A DNA stretch of 35,372 bases, taken from the NCBI RefSeq assembly GCF_000312025.1, contig NZ_HE978593.1, positions 113,307-148,678 of the forward strand, given 5' to 3'. Positions 1-8,274 of the stretch are shown here, in pieces. Each line of letters opens with the position of its first letter. The stretch's first letter is position 1. This stretch comes from Peptoniphilus timonensis JC401 (GTDB lineage: Bacteria; Bacillota; Clostridia; Tissierellales; Peptoniphilaceae). The notes below the pieces were generated by a model. That model had not been told where the DNA came from and ran no database searches. It was given only the letters and a program-made list of their open reading frames with translations. Position numbers and translations under genes: made by a program.

Positions 1-742
1 AGATTATGTAGATTTTGCAAAGAATCTTTCTACTGCCAAAGCAGGTCTTCAAAATGAAAGAAGAATTCGTGCTGCCATTGCATCAGCAGAATATGTCGTT
101 GTTAAAAGTGAAGTTTCAACTGATGAAATAAATGATTCTCTTGAAGAATTGCAAAAGTCTATTGAAGTCATAAGACTTCCATATATGGCAGGCATATCAA
201 AGGATAAATTCGCTCCAAATCAAAAAATAACAAGGGCAGAAGCTGCTTCTGTTTTAAAAAGAATAATCGACGACAAGGCCATTGCCAATGACAAGTCCTC
301 TTTTAGAGATTTAAAAGAAGGTCAATGGTTTTACGACAATATTGTATTTATTGAAAAAGAAGGATTAATTTCTGGTTATAAAGATGGAACTTTTAAACCA
401 AACAATCCAATGACTAGGGCACAATTTGCCAGCATGATGGCAAATTATCTAAAGCTCAATGAAGGCAACAATCCAATAGATTTTAAGGATGTAAAAGAAA
501 ATTATTGGGCAAAAGATGCAATAAATACTCTTTCTAGCCATGGAATTATGGTTGGAAAATCTAAAAATGAATTTAAACCAAATGAAAATATAACAAGGGC
601 AGAAGCTGCCACAATATTTAATAAAGTGTTAGATAGAAAGATAAATAAATCTTTCTTAGATAAATATTCAAAGAACCCATTTAAAGATTTAAAGAGAAAT
701 CACTGGGCTTATTATCAAGTTATAGAAATTACTGCTAAGTAA
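1..742 (+). CDS. S-layer homology (SLH) domain protein, C-terminal part
   Basis: The reading frame is open from base 2, so the gene begins upstream of the window and only about 246 C-terminal residues are visible. The first 55 or so residues are charged and helical, like the repeats that precede SLH domains in clostridial surface proteins. Three SLH units follow. Each ends in a TRAEAA/TRAQFA-type motif (ITRAEAASVLKRI, MTRAQFASMMANY, ITRAEAATIFNKV), and two are introduced by FRDLKEGQWFYD and FKDVKENYWAKD. The last residues repeat the FKDLKRNHWAYY pattern. SLH domains bind secondary cell-wall polymers, so the product should be anchored on the cell surface; the function of its missing N-terminal part cannot be seen. 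gltX starts 17 bases downstream, so the two may share a transcript. Confidence 0.9.
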   Translation, partial: DYVDFAKNLSTAKAGLQNERRIRAAIASAEYVVVKSEVSTDEINDSLEELQKSIEVIRLPYMAGISKDKFAPNQKITRAEAASVLKRIIDDKAIANDKSSFRDLKEGQWFYDNIVFIEKEGLISGYKDGTFKPNNPMTRAQFASMMANYLKLNEGNNPIDFKDVKENYWAKDAINTLSSHGIMVGKSKNEFKPNENITRAEAATIFNKVLDRKINKSFLDKYSKNPFKDLKRNHWAYYQVIEITAK

Positions 743-759
743 ATAGAAAGGAAGAAGAA

Positions 760-2235
760 ATGTCAGATATTAAAGTAAGATTTGCACCATCACCAACAGG
801 ATACCTACACATTGGAGGTTTGAGAACAGCTCTATACAATTACTTGTTTGCAAAGAAAAATGATGGCAAATTTGTTTTGAGAATTGAAGATACAGATAGA
901 ACTAGATATGTTGAAGGTGCCATAGAAAACTTAATTGAATCCCTTGAATGGGCAGGAATAACTCATGACGAAGGTGTCGTTGTAAAAGATGGAAAGCTAA
1001 CTGAAGTAGGCGAATGTGGACCATATATCCAATCAGAAAGACTAGACATATACAAAAAATATGTAGACCAATTAATCGGAGATGGTCACGCTTATTACTG
1101 CTTCTGTTCCAAGGAAAGATTAGATAATCTTCGTGAAGAACAAAGAATTAAGGGGAAAGTTCCTAAATACGACGGACTTTGCCGTGGAATTCCTCTTGAA
1201 GAAGCAAAGAAGAGAGTTGCAGCAGGAGAAGATTATGTTGTAAGACTAAAGCTTCCTAAGAACAAGGACATCACTTTTAACGACGCAGTTCGTGGCAAAG
1301 TTACAATAAATACAGATGAAATTGACGATCAAGTATTAATGAAATCAGATGGATTCCCAACTTATCACATGGCTGTAATTGTCGATGACCACTTAATGGG
1401 CATAACTCACATTGTAAGGGGAGAAGAATGGCTTCCATCAACTCCAAAACACGTTTATCTTTACGAATGTCTTGGTTGGGAAGCTCCAGAATTTGTTCAC
1501 CTTCCAACAGTTTTAAATAAGGACAGGAAAAAACTTTCAAAAAGACAAGGAGATGTCTCAGTAGAAGACTTTAGAAAAAGAGGATATCTACCTGAAGGAA
1601 TTGTAAATTATCTTGCTCTTGTGGGTTGGTCACCAGAAGATGGAGAAGAAATTATGAATTTAGATGAATTAGTGGAAAAATTCTCCTTTGATAGAGTTGG
1701 AAAATCTGGTGGAATATTTGACACAGATAAATTAAACTGGGTTAACTCTCACTACATGAAATCTTATGACTTAGAAAAACTTTCAGAACTTTCAATACCA
1801 TTTGTGACTGAATCAGGACTATTGAGTGAAGAAGAAATTAAGGATAACTTTGAATGGTACAAGATTTTAATTGACACAGTAAGAGAAGCTTGCGACAAGT
1901 TAGAAGACATTCCTAAGCACATTGACTTCTTATTTGGCGATATTGAAATCACAGAAGATGCCGCAAAAGAAGAATTAGGGCAAGAACATGTAAAGGGGCT
2001 ACTTGAATCCTTTATTAAAATTGTAGAATCTCATGATGAAATAGATATGGAAACTGCCAAGGGACTAATGAAAGAAGTTCAAAAAGATTCTGGAGTAAAA
2101 GGAAAAAAACTTTACATGCCAGTGAGGGCAGCAATCTCAGGAAATGTTCACGGACCAGAAATGCAAAACATTCTTTATCTTTTAGGAAAAGATAAATTAA
2201 TTGAAAGAGCAGAAAAAATTAAAAATTCACTTTAA
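760..2235 (+). CDS. gltX: Glutamyl-tRNA synthetase (GluRS)
   Basis: This cytoplasmic class I aminoacyl-tRNA synthetase charges tRNA-Glu (or also tRNA-Gln if the organism uses the amidotransferase route). The 491 residues are full length for bacterial GluRS. The N-terminus has the APSPTGYLHIGG signature, with the HIGH-like element at residues 17-20. The KMSKS-like loop is KLSKRQ at about 258-263. CFC at 114-116 with a later Y-x-x-L-C near 141 resembles the zinc-binding insertion of E. coli-type enzymes. A purine-rich ribosome binding site (AAAGGAAG) precedes the ATG. The gene follows the SLH gene by 17 bases and is closed by a hairpin at 2275-2304. Confidence 0.97.
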   Translation: MSDIKVRFAPSPTGYLHIGGLRTALYNYLFAKKNDGKFVLRIEDTDRTRYVEGAIENLIESLEWAGITHDEGVVVKDGKLTEVGECGPYIQSERLDIYKKYVDQLIGDGHAYYCFCSKERLDNLREEQRIKGKVPKYDGLCRGIPLEEAKKRVAAGEDYVVRLKLPKNKDITFNDAVRGKVTINTDEIDDQVLMKSDGFPTYHMAVIVDDHLMGITHIVRGEEWLPSTPKHVYLYECLGWEAPEFVHLPTVLNKDRKKLSKRQGDVSVEDFRKRGYLPEGIVNYLALVGWSPEDGEEIMNLDELVEKFSFDRVGKSGGIFDTDKLNWVNSHYMKSYDLEKLSELSIPFVTESGLLSEEEIKDNFEWYKILIDTVREACDKLEDIPKHIDFLFGDIEITEDAAKEELGQEHVKGLLESFIKIVESHDEIDMETAKGLMKEVQKDSGVKGKKLYMPVRAAISGNVHGPEMQNILYLLGKDKLIERAEKIKNSL

Positions 2236-2274
2236 TTTAAATGGTATAAAATTAAATAAATAATGTATAAAAAT

Positions 2275-2304
2275 AAGAGGGGAGATAAGTAAATCTTCCC
2301 TCTT
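2275..2304 (+). terminator. Intrinsic-type hairpin after gltX
   Basis: A 12-bp stem (AAGAGGGGAGAT with ATCTTCCCTCTT, one G-U pair) closes a 6-base loop. The following T tract is short and mixed. It lies between converging genes and probably stops transcription from gltX. Confidence 0.65.
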
Positions 2305-2332
2305 TAAATTTGCCATAAAAACAAAACTAAAA

Positions 2333-2623
2333 CTATTCTTTAAAAGAACTACACAATTTAGAAACTTCAACAATAATAAGTATTCCAATAATTATGGAAA
2401 TTATTTGTGTGGTTAAAATTATAATATGGAATAAGCTAAAAATAGAAAATCTAAAATTGTAAAATATACTTAATTCTTTTGCACTAATACCAAGATAATT
2501 TATTAATATATACCAATCAGGAAAAATTGAAAACTTTTTATAGATTAATCCAAAACTATTTACAAATAACAAGTAATAGAAAAATAAAAATCCGATTTTA
2601 ATTATTTTGTTTTTTTTAATCAT
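2333..2623 (-). CDS. Small two-helix membrane protein, function unknown
   Basis: I do not recognise this 96-residue product. It has two clearly hydrophobic stretches, around residues 7-27 and 65-87, separated by a polar, aromatic-rich loop, so it is probably a membrane protein with two spans. The start is well supported: AAGAGGTG lies 9 bases upstream of the ATG at 2623. It sits 47 bases downstream of the deacetylase gene on the same strand and may be co-transcribed with it. No catalytic motif is visible. Confidence 0.65.
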   Translation of the reverse strand: MIKKNKIIKIGFLFFYYLLFVNSFGLIYKKFSIFPDWYILINYLGISAKELSIFYNFRFSIFSLFHIIILTTQIISIIIGILIIVEVSKLCSSFKE

Positions 2624-2670
2624 TTGAAATCACACCTCTTATTTTTATTGATTTCTTGAGAAAATTTGAA

Positions 2671-3678
2671 TTATTTTAAAATTCCAAACTCATAGCCTCT
2701 GTCCCTAAAGTATTTTATAACTTCTGAAAGGGAGTCAGCTGTTAATTGTTTGTTTCTTGCGTCGTGGGCTAGGACAACGGCAATCTTTGTGTTTTTATTT
2801 TTGTTAAGACTGTGATCAAGATATGCAATTTGTCCTTCAGTAGTAGTTGGTCTTACAGATTTTTTTCTCAGCATCTCCAACAAGACAGTTCCAGTCAATC
2901 CAATTAATATCTCTTGATTCTAGGAAGGAATTGGAAGCTTCTGTGTTGTTCCAAGACATTTCTCCACCAGGATATCTAAAAACTTTAGAGTGAAAATCTT
3001 CGCCTAAAATGTTTTGAAGTCTTTCGTTGGTCTTTTCTATTTCTCCATAAACTCTTTCTGCGTTTACATATCTACCTGGGTAAATATATTCGTAATCGTG
3101 GGAGAAAGAGTGAGTTGCAATTGAATTTCCATTTGCAAGAATTTCTCTAACACGACCCGCAGTCTTATCTCCAATAGATTTGCCAACTAAAAAGAAAGTG
3201 GCACGAGCATTTTCTTTTTTTAGGGTATCCAAAATTTGTGGAGTAATGAGATTATTTGGTCCATCATCAAAAGTTAAGAATACAATTTTTTTCTCGCCCT
3301 TGTAGTTGTTGTGGCGAGTGTATTCTCTTATTTTTTTTGCATCATAGGCGTATTTGTCAACTTTTTTCAAGTGGTTTGAACCTTTTACAATGAATTCATC
3401 TTCCATTTTAGTGATTTTGTCTAGGGCAACATTGGAAATGTATTCTTTGTCGTAGAAAATAGTTTTTGGTCTATCTTTATAAATTTCATTTGTGTAGTAC
3501 CACATAAGAGCAGGGGAAACCTCGTCTTTTGGTTTCTTTATTGCAGAAAAGATCTTAGAAAATATAAAAATTATTATTATTGCAAAAATTGTAATAGATA
3601 TTATTTGTCTTTTTCTCTTTTTCCTTCTGGCTCTTTGTCTTCTTATTTTTTTCTTCTTTCATAGTCTGATTGGGTCAT
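2671..3678 (-). CDS. Membrane-anchored polysaccharide (CE4) deacetylase, two apparent frameshifts
   Basis: The product is likely an extracellular peptidoglycan or surface-glycan N-deacetylase. CE4 motifs are visible in order: TFDDGP (metal-binding aspartates), THSFSH (metal-binding histidines), RYPGG, WIDWN and a late HDA. The rebuilt protein of about 335 residues starts at the ATG at 3678 with a short basic cytoplasmic tail (IRRQRARR...), then a signal anchor (SITIFAIIIIFIFSKIF), then the catalytic domain outside the cell. Two indels break it as written. One is in an A7 run (3646-3652), where an extra base would join MTQSDYERRKK to the basic tail. The other is in an A7 run (2860-2866), where the frame must change after GDAEKK to continue as SVRPTTTEGQ. 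The ribosome binding site GGGAGG lies inside the terminator stem of the upstream gene. Confidence 0.85.
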
Positions 3679-3715
3679 AAAAAACCTCCCACTGACAATA
3701 TACATCAGTGGGAGG
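3679..3715 (-). terminator. Rho-independent terminator of the YcdB-like gene
   Basis: On the minus strand a perfect 11-bp stem (CCTCCCACTGA with TCAGTGGGAGG) is followed by six T residues. The T tract directly abuts the ATG of the deacetylase gene, and the 3' arm of the stem contains that gene's GGGAGG ribosome binding site. Confidence 0.9.
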
Positions 3716-3742
3716 TAAGATGCAATTACAAAAGAATTACAA

Positions 3743-5746
3743 TTACTTTATTGAGTTGTATATAATGTATAAAACGTCTTCAAGACTTGGTTCTTTATCA
3801 GGATTTACTTCATCATCTATATAAGAAAAGCCCTTTGCAATGATGTAATATTTTTCATAATCTTTTAAATCTTTTTGGTTTTTAAATAAATCTTCTTTAA
3901 AAATATTTTTTGCTTGTGTAAATTTTTCAAGATCATTATTAATAACTAAGGATTTTATGACATCTTTTTCTGTAATATTTTTATTTTTTAAATTTGCATA
4001 ATCAATGCCAAATCTTGATTTATAATAAGGATCTTTTCCATAATCCTCTGCAATTAGAGAATAGAAATCTTTGTAAGTTACTTTGTCGGATAAATTTTTT
4101 CCAATTAATCCAATTCCCATTTCCTTTAGAGAATTTAAAGCTTCCTTATTTTTTGCTTGATCAAAGTCTTTGTAATTAATTTGTTCTTTGAAATTAACTA
4201 TTTCACCAAAGGAGTCTCTCAAAATTTTATCTTTTCCAATTATAGGTTCAATATTTTTAATTGTTCCATATAAAAGCCTTGGACCATTTTCAGAAATTTC
4301 ATATTTCAAGCCAAAGTTTTTAGAATTTAGATAAATTTTATTTGCTTCTTCCTTTGTCATTTTAAGATCTTCAGCTTTTGAAAAATCCTCTTCAGAAAAT
4401 TGTCTGTCATAAGATGTCACGACTTTTTCATCATTTACAAAAATTCTAAGACCTTCATCTATTACAGGAATATTATTTACATATCTAGGGAAGAAAATAT
4501 TTGTACCTAGTTCTGATTTTTCAACTTCGATTTTTTCAAAATTCAATTCACTTTTGTCGCCATATTTTTCAAGAAAGTTCTTTGCTATTTTTATAGCTTC
4601 ATCTTCACTTAGCTTATTCTTATAATCTTTTTTATCAGACCAAATGTCTAGATTTATTAAGTTTAAATCTTTTGCATTTAAAACAATTTGACCAGAATTT
4701 TTTGACTTTTCAAGAGCCATCCTATAGTAATAATTATCGTCATCAGAGTAAAGTGAAATATTTTCTATTTTATAATCTTTTCCGACAATTTCATAAGCCT
4801 TCTTCTTGGCATCTTTTTTTGATGCAAGATCTTTAAGTCCATCAATTTTTTTAATTTCTGTTTCAGTTAGACTTGCAGTATCCATTGCCTTTGCTTCTTC
4901 AGCTTTTGCATAAGGCATAAAGTTTAAATCTGTCTTTTCTTTAACAATTTCGCCAGTTTTTGCGTCAATATCAGCTACTTTTGTGTGATAAACTTTTTTG
5001 ACACTTTCATCTCTTTCGTTGACTTTATAAGAGAGAATTAGGGGAGATTTTCCCAAAAATATTTTTTCTGCTTCTTCCAAACTTAATTTATTATCCTTTT
5101 TAAAATCAGTATCCTTTAAAAAAGAATAGGCATAGGGATTTGCAGCTAGAGAATTTATATCTCGGACTTCACCAGATCGCGAATCAATACTTACAATTAT
5201 AAGAGTATCGGCAAGAGGAATTTCATTTATAACTCTTTGATAACTTATATTTATGTCCTTACTTCCTTTTAAAACAGAATAATCAGATAAGACATATTTT
5301 TTGTCAAAATCTTCTATCACTTGTTTTAATAGTTTTTCAGCGGTTTTTTGTGCTTCATCTTTGGATATAGTTTTTTTATCTCTTTCTTCTTCATTTGTCC
5401 ATTTTGAATATGAAAGAAATTCTCCGTCACTGTTAAAAGAAATATCAATTCCACCAAGCTCATCATCATGCCAACTATACATTTCAACATATTTTCCTTT
5501 GACAAGCTTATTTAAATATTTAATTCCAGTGTCGCTACTAATTGGTTCTTTTGAAATGGTAAAAGATTTATAATCTCCTGTGATATTAAATATTTTTTTA
5601 ATTTTTTCAACTTTTTCCTTTTCCTTTGCAGTAACTTCCACAGAAGTAGCATCATCATTCATAATATTATTACTTTTTTCACTTGCAAAAGCAGGAGATA
5701 AAAGCAATAAAGCCGAAGTGGCAATAATTAAATTTTTATATTTCAT
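3743..5746 (-). CDS. Secreted YcdB/YcdC (PepSY-like) repeat protein
   Basis: The 667-residue product starts with a typical signal peptide (KNLIIATSALLLLSPAFA), with likely cleavage after AFA, so it is exported. The body holds repeated alpha/beta units of the YcdB/YcdC and PepSY kind: helices such as KDEAQKTAEKLLKQ, LSLEEAEKIFLGK and LSEDEAIKIAKNFLEKYG each lead into strand-rich segments. The last 130 residues resemble degenerate SLH repeats (LKEMGIGLIGKNLSDKVTYKDF), which suggests surface retention. I chose the ATG at 5746 because AAGGAGC precedes it; the longer upstream reading is not signal-peptide-like. The molecular role of the family is not well defined. The gene ends at a strong terminator (3679-3715). 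Confidence 0.8.
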   Translation of the reverse strand: MKYKNLIIATSALLLLSPAFASEKSNNIMNDDATSVEVTAKEKEKVEKIKKIFNITGDYKSFTISKEPISSDTGIKYLNKLVKGKYVEMYSWHDDELGGIDISFNSDGEFLSYSKWTNEEERDKKTISKDEAQKTAEKLLKQVIEDFDKKYVLSDYSVLKGSKDINISYQRVINEIPLADTLIIVSIDSRSGEVRDINSLAANPYAYSFLKDTDFKKDNKLSLEEAEKIFLGKSPLILSYKVNERDESVKKVYHTKVADIDAKTGEIVKEKTDLNFMPYAKAEEAKAMDTASLTETEIKKIDGLKDLASKKDAKKKAYEIVGKDYKIENISLYSDDDNYYYRMALEKSKNSGQIVLNAKDLNLINLDIWSDKKDYKNKLSEDEAIKIAKNFLEKYGDKSELNFEKIEVEKSELGTNIFFPRYVNNIPVIDEGLRIFVNDEKVVTSYDRQFSEEDFSKAEDLKMTKEEANKIYLNSKNFGLKYEISENGPRLLYGTIKNIEPIIGKDKILRDSFGEIVNFKEQINYKDFDQAKNKEALNSLKEMGIGLIGKNLSDKVTYKDFYSLIAEDYGKDPYYKSRFGIDYANLKNKNITEKDVIKSLVINNDLEKFTQAKNIFKEDLFKNQKDLKDYEKYYIIAKGFSYIDDEVNPDKEPSLEDVLYIIYNSIK

Positions 5747-5774
5747 AATAAGCTCCTTTAAATTAAATTTATGT

Positions 5775-5803
5775 AAAAAAAGAAGAGGCATTGCTACCCC
5801 TTC
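5775..5803 (-). terminator. Rho-independent terminator after the DUF1858 gene
   Basis: Read on the minus strand, a 7-bp stem (GAAGGGG with CCTCTTC, one G-U pair) with an 8-base loop is followed by seven T residues. It separates the DUF1858 gene from the YcdB-like gene. Confidence 0.8.
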
Positions 5804-5817
5804 AAAATTAGCTTAAA

Positions 5818-6027
5818 TTAAGCTTCTGCTTCTTCCTTGCTATCTTTATTTAGTGCAGCTACAAGCATATTTGGATCTATACCATGAACCATTGCAGCTT
5901 CTTCTAGAGATTCCATTTGAGAAGAAGGACACATTATACATCCCATTCCAAAACTCATAAGAGTGCCAATTGATTCAGGTTTTTTTGAAAGAACTTCTCC
6001 TATTAACATATCTTTTGTAATTTCCAT
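5818..6027 (-). CDS. DUF1858 redox-disulfide domain protein
   Basis: This small protein of 69 residues matches the DUF1858 (hybrid-cluster-protein-associated disulfide) family. Features seen are the N-terminal MEITKDMLIGEVL pattern and the C-x-x-C pair in FGMGCIMCPSSQ, followed by the helical tail LEEAAMVHGID. Family members are thought to be small redox or sulfur-relay proteins; no hybrid-cluster protein gene is visible here. The ATG at 6027 is placed 8 bases after GGAGG; a GTG at 6036 would overlap that site. It lies 32 bases after the stalk-domain gene and probably shares its transcript. An exact 15-base palindrome (5810-5824) overlaps its stop codon. Confidence 0.85.
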   Translation of the reverse strand: MEITKDMLIGEVLSKKPESIGTLMSFGMGCIMCPSSQMESLEEAAMVHGIDPNMLVAALNKDSKEEAEA

Positions 6028-6059
6028 TTTTAACACCTCCGTAATTTATATACCCAAAA

Positions 6060-6968
6060 TTATTTATATTTAAAAGATGAGTATTTAATAAAATTATCTT
6101 TATTATTTGTTCCTAAACTAATTTCAAATTCTTCTGTAGAATCAAAGCCCTTTGAAGTCAAAGTTTTTGCAACTTCAAATTTTCCTTCATAAGGAAAGAC
6201 TTCAGTTTTTTCAGCTTGTTTTATTTGTATATAGGGTTTGTAAGTGAATTTTCCATTATATTTAGTAGATTTTGGCAATACTTCAACAATATTTTCTGAT
6301 TTGACATAAGTTGATTCTGCAATAAGTTGTCCTTCATTTGTTGTTGCAAGTACGTCGTTTTTAATATTATCAAGAAATTGTGAAATGTCAAGAATAGGAT
6401 TCTTTAAAATGTAGAGTTCCTTGTTTTCATAATCTGCTGCGTAGTCCACAATTTTTACGTCTACTTGATTTTTTACAAGAGAAAGACCTGGTATTGATTT
6501 GGAAGACAATAAAACTGAATTATTTTCTTCATCAAAATTAACATCAAAACCAATTGTTCTTCCTAGTTCTCTAAGTTGAAAATAATTGTAACCATCAATT
6601 GTGTAAACTTTAAAAGAATGTCTAACACCATTTACAAAAACATTGTGAGATGATTTTTTCACTTCACTCTTACTATCTTTTAGTGGCACTAAATCTTCAT
6701 CAGTCTTTTTATAATCAGACTTACTTGTTATCATTACAGCAGATCTGTCATTGTCATAAGAAACATTAAATTCTGCATCTTTTCCATCTAAAAGTGCTGC
6801 AATATCTCTTAACTTAAAATAGTTGTTGTCATTAATGTTATATCCCTTAACTCCAGTGTCATTTCCATCTAAAACTACACTTTGGCTAGAAACTTTTGCA
6901 TTTGCAAAAACATTTACACTTGTAAATAAAACAAGTGATGAAAGTGCAATACCTATTATTTTTTTCAT
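6060..6968 (-). CDS. Secreted stalk-domain (copper amine oxidase N-terminal-like) protein
   Basis: The 302-residue product begins with a signal peptide (KKIIGIALSSLVLFTSVNVFA). Two repeats typical of the copper-amine-oxidase N-terminal 'stalk' family follow: NYFKLRDIAALLDGKDAEF and NYFQLRELGRTIGFDVNF, each preceded by a strand with a Tyr-Asn-Ile/Asp turn. The C-terminal 130 residues are not recognised. Despite the family name there is no oxidase domain; such stalk domains occur in many exported clostridial proteins and the role is unknown. AGGAGG stands before the ATG. The promoter at 6990-7018 fits it. Confidence 0.85.
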   Translation of the reverse strand: MKKIIGIALSSLVLFTSVNVFANAKVSSQSVVLDGNDTGVKGYNINDNNYFKLRDIAALLDGKDAEFNVSYDNDRSAVMITSKSDYKKTDEDLVPLKDSKSEVKKSSHNVFVNGVRHSFKVYTIDGYNYFQLRELGRTIGFDVNFDEENNSVLLSSKSIPGLSLVKNQVDVKIVDYAADYENKELYILKNPILDISQFLDNIKNDVLATTNEGQLIAESTYVKSENIVEVLPKSTKYNGKFTYKPYIQIKQAEKTEVFPYEGKFEVAKTLTSKGFDSTEEFEISLGTNNKDNFIKYSSFKYK

Positions 6969-6989
6969 AATATGACCTCCTATGACTAT

Positions 6990-7018
6990 ATTGTATTTAA
7001 AAATATAGCCCTCGACAA
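6990..7018 (-). promoter_or_regulatory. Sigma-A promoter for the stalk-domain gene
   Basis: On the minus strand TTGTCG (7018-7013), a 17-base spacer and TACAAT (6995-6990) precede the stalk gene. Its -35 element overlaps the -35 of the divergent promoter. Confidence 0.65.
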
Positions 7019-7040
7019 GCCCAAATATTTAACCTATAAT
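7012..7040 (+). promoter_or_regulatory. Sigma-A promoter for the AEC transporter gene
   Basis: TCGACA (7012-7017), a 17-base spacer and a perfect TATAAT (7035-7040) stand just before the ATG at 7057, which would leave a leader of only about 10 bases. Confidence 0.7.
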
Positions 7041-7056
7041 TTAATATGGTGATTTT

Positions 7057-8010
7057 ATGGAAAACTTACTTATGGGTTTTAATATTGTATCTCCCGTTTT
7101 TATAGTTTTGCTCCTTGGTTATTTTGCAAAACAAAAAGGATACATAGATAGCAACTTTGTTGATAAGGGCACTTGGATAGTCTTTTACATGGCATTGCCC
7201 TTTAAATTATTTTATGACATAAAAAATGCAAGGATAGAGTCTCTGCATCCAAAGTACGTTCTCTACATTGTATTAGGAGTTATTTTTATAATAATAATTG
7301 CACTATTAATTGCAAAAGCCTTGAGGATTGAGGACAAGAAAAAGTTATCGGCCTTTGTCCACTGTGCTTATAGGTCAAATTTTGTATGTGTTGGATTTCC
7401 AATCTTAGATATAATTTACAATGGTACATCTTCAATGGAGCATATGATAGTAATAATTGCCTTTGGTCTTACACTTTATAATATTTCTGCAATTGTACTT
7501 CTCACTTATTATAGTGAGGCAGAAGATAAAAGTATTTCTGTAAAAGACATATTTATAAAAATAATAAAAAATCCAATGATTGTGGGTGTAGTTTTTGGAG
7601 CGATTTTTAACTTCCTTAATATTCCAGTATACCAAGGAGTGGACGAGGCTATAGAAATGGTAGCAAAAATTTTAAATCCTATGTCACTTATTTTAATTGG
7701 AGCAAGCCTTAACTTTGAGAGTTCTAAGAGCGACTTCAAGCTTATGTTTATATCAGCTTTTATAAAAACTGTTTTAGCACCACTTATATTGATACCAATT
7801 GGCGTAAAGCTTGGTTTTACAAATATGGAATTGGGAATAGCTTATGTATTTTGGGCAACACCTTGTGCCGCAAGTTGTTTTATATTTACAAAGCAAATGA
7901 AGTCTGATTATGAATTTGCCTCAAAAGTAATAACCCTAAGTTTTATTATGAGTGTAATTACTTATCCAGTGGGCATATCTCTTATGAATTATTTTAACTT
8001 ATTGCACTAA
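7057..8010 (+). CDS. AEC-family permease (auxin-efflux-carrier fold)
   Basis: This 317-residue polytopic membrane protein has about ten hydrophobic spans in two halves. Support for the AEC family is the start FNIVSPVFIVLLLGYFAKQK, the VCVGFPIL segment (broken helix of the first half), MSLILIGASL near residue 210, and the closing ATPCAASCFIFTKQM helix. AEC proteins export or exchange small organic anions (malate, amino acids and others); the substrate cannot be read from sequence. The ATG at 7057 has only a weak ribosome binding site (ATGGTGAT); the ATG at 7072 is an alternative. It shares a divergent promoter region with the stalk gene and runs into the metK promoter at its 3' end. Confidence 0.88.
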   Translation: MENLLMGFNIVSPVFIVLLLGYFAKQKGYIDSNFVDKGTWIVFYMALPFKLFYDIKNARIESLHPKYVLYIVLGVIFIIIIALLIAKALRIEDKKKLSAFVHCAYRSNFVCVGFPILDIIYNGTSSMEHMIVIIAFGLTLYNISAIVLLTYYSEAEDKSISVKDIFIKIIKNPMIVGVVFGAIFNFLNIPVYQGVDEAIEMVAKILNPMSLILIGASLNFESSKSDFKLMFISAFIKTVLAPLILIPIGVKLGFTNMELGIAYVFWATPCAASCFIFTKQMKSDYEFASKVITLSFIMSVITYPVGISLMNYFNLLH

Positions 8011-8030
8011 TATTATTTAAGTGTTATAAT
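8002..8030 (+). promoter_or_regulatory. Sigma-A promoter of the metK transcript
   Basis: TTGCAC (8002-8007), 17 bases, TATAAT (8025-8030). The -35 lies inside the last codons of the AEC gene. Initiation near 8037 would leave about 20 bases before the SAM riboswitch. A second TATAAT at 8051-8056 has no good -35. Confidence 0.65.
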
Positions 8031-8057
8031 CAAAATTACAAATAAAAATTATAATAC

Positions 8058-8148
8058 CTTATTGAGAGTGGTGGAGTGAATGGGCACTGTGAAACCCGGC
8101 AACCTAGTTGGTGCTAAATCCCACAGATTTTTATCTGGAAGATGAGGT
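8058..8148 (+). promoter_or_regulatory. SAM-I riboswitch (S box)
   Basis: The conserved S-box blocks are visible in order: CCTTATTGAGAG with GGTGGAG, CTGTGAAACCCGGCAACC, GGTGCTAAATCCCACAG, and GAAGATGAGG at the end. The P1 helix pairs CCTTAT (8058-8063) with ATGAGG (8143-8148), with one G-U. TGAGG (8144-8148) can instead pair with CCTCA (8158-8162) of the terminator, giving the antiterminator. When S-adenosylmethionine is bound, P1 forms and transcription should stop before metK. Confidence 0.95.
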
Positions 8149-8156
8149 TTAATGGT

Positions 8157-8184
8157 CCTCACTTTTTGCGTGAGGATTTTTTTA
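8157..8184 (+). terminator. SAM-riboswitch expression-platform terminator
   Basis: A 7-bp stem TCCTCAC/GTGAGGA with a 7-base loop is followed by seven T residues. The 5' arm overlaps the antiterminator partner of the riboswitch. Confidence 0.92.
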
Positions 8185-8274
8185 TGGATTGAAAATTTAA
8201 TAAACTTTATAAATAAAAAAATAATAAATTCATACATTAAATCTAGGTATTTAAAATGGAGGAAGGAAAGAAAA

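Noticed and set aside
5810-5824. Exact 15-base palindrome AGCTTAA-A-TTAAGCT at the stop codon of the DUF1858 gene
   Set aside because: It is very AT-rich, has no T tract and lies next to a clear terminator; chance or a minor stem is enough to explain it.
8051-8056. A second TATAAT directly before the SAM riboswitch
   Set aside because: No -35 at a fitting distance, and starting there would cut off the first strand of the riboswitch P1 helix.
8152-8274. Upstream extension of metK by 41 codons
   Set aside because: It would be translated from inside the riboswitch terminator, has no ribosome binding site, and is absent from the family; the ATG at 8275 has GGAGGAAGG.
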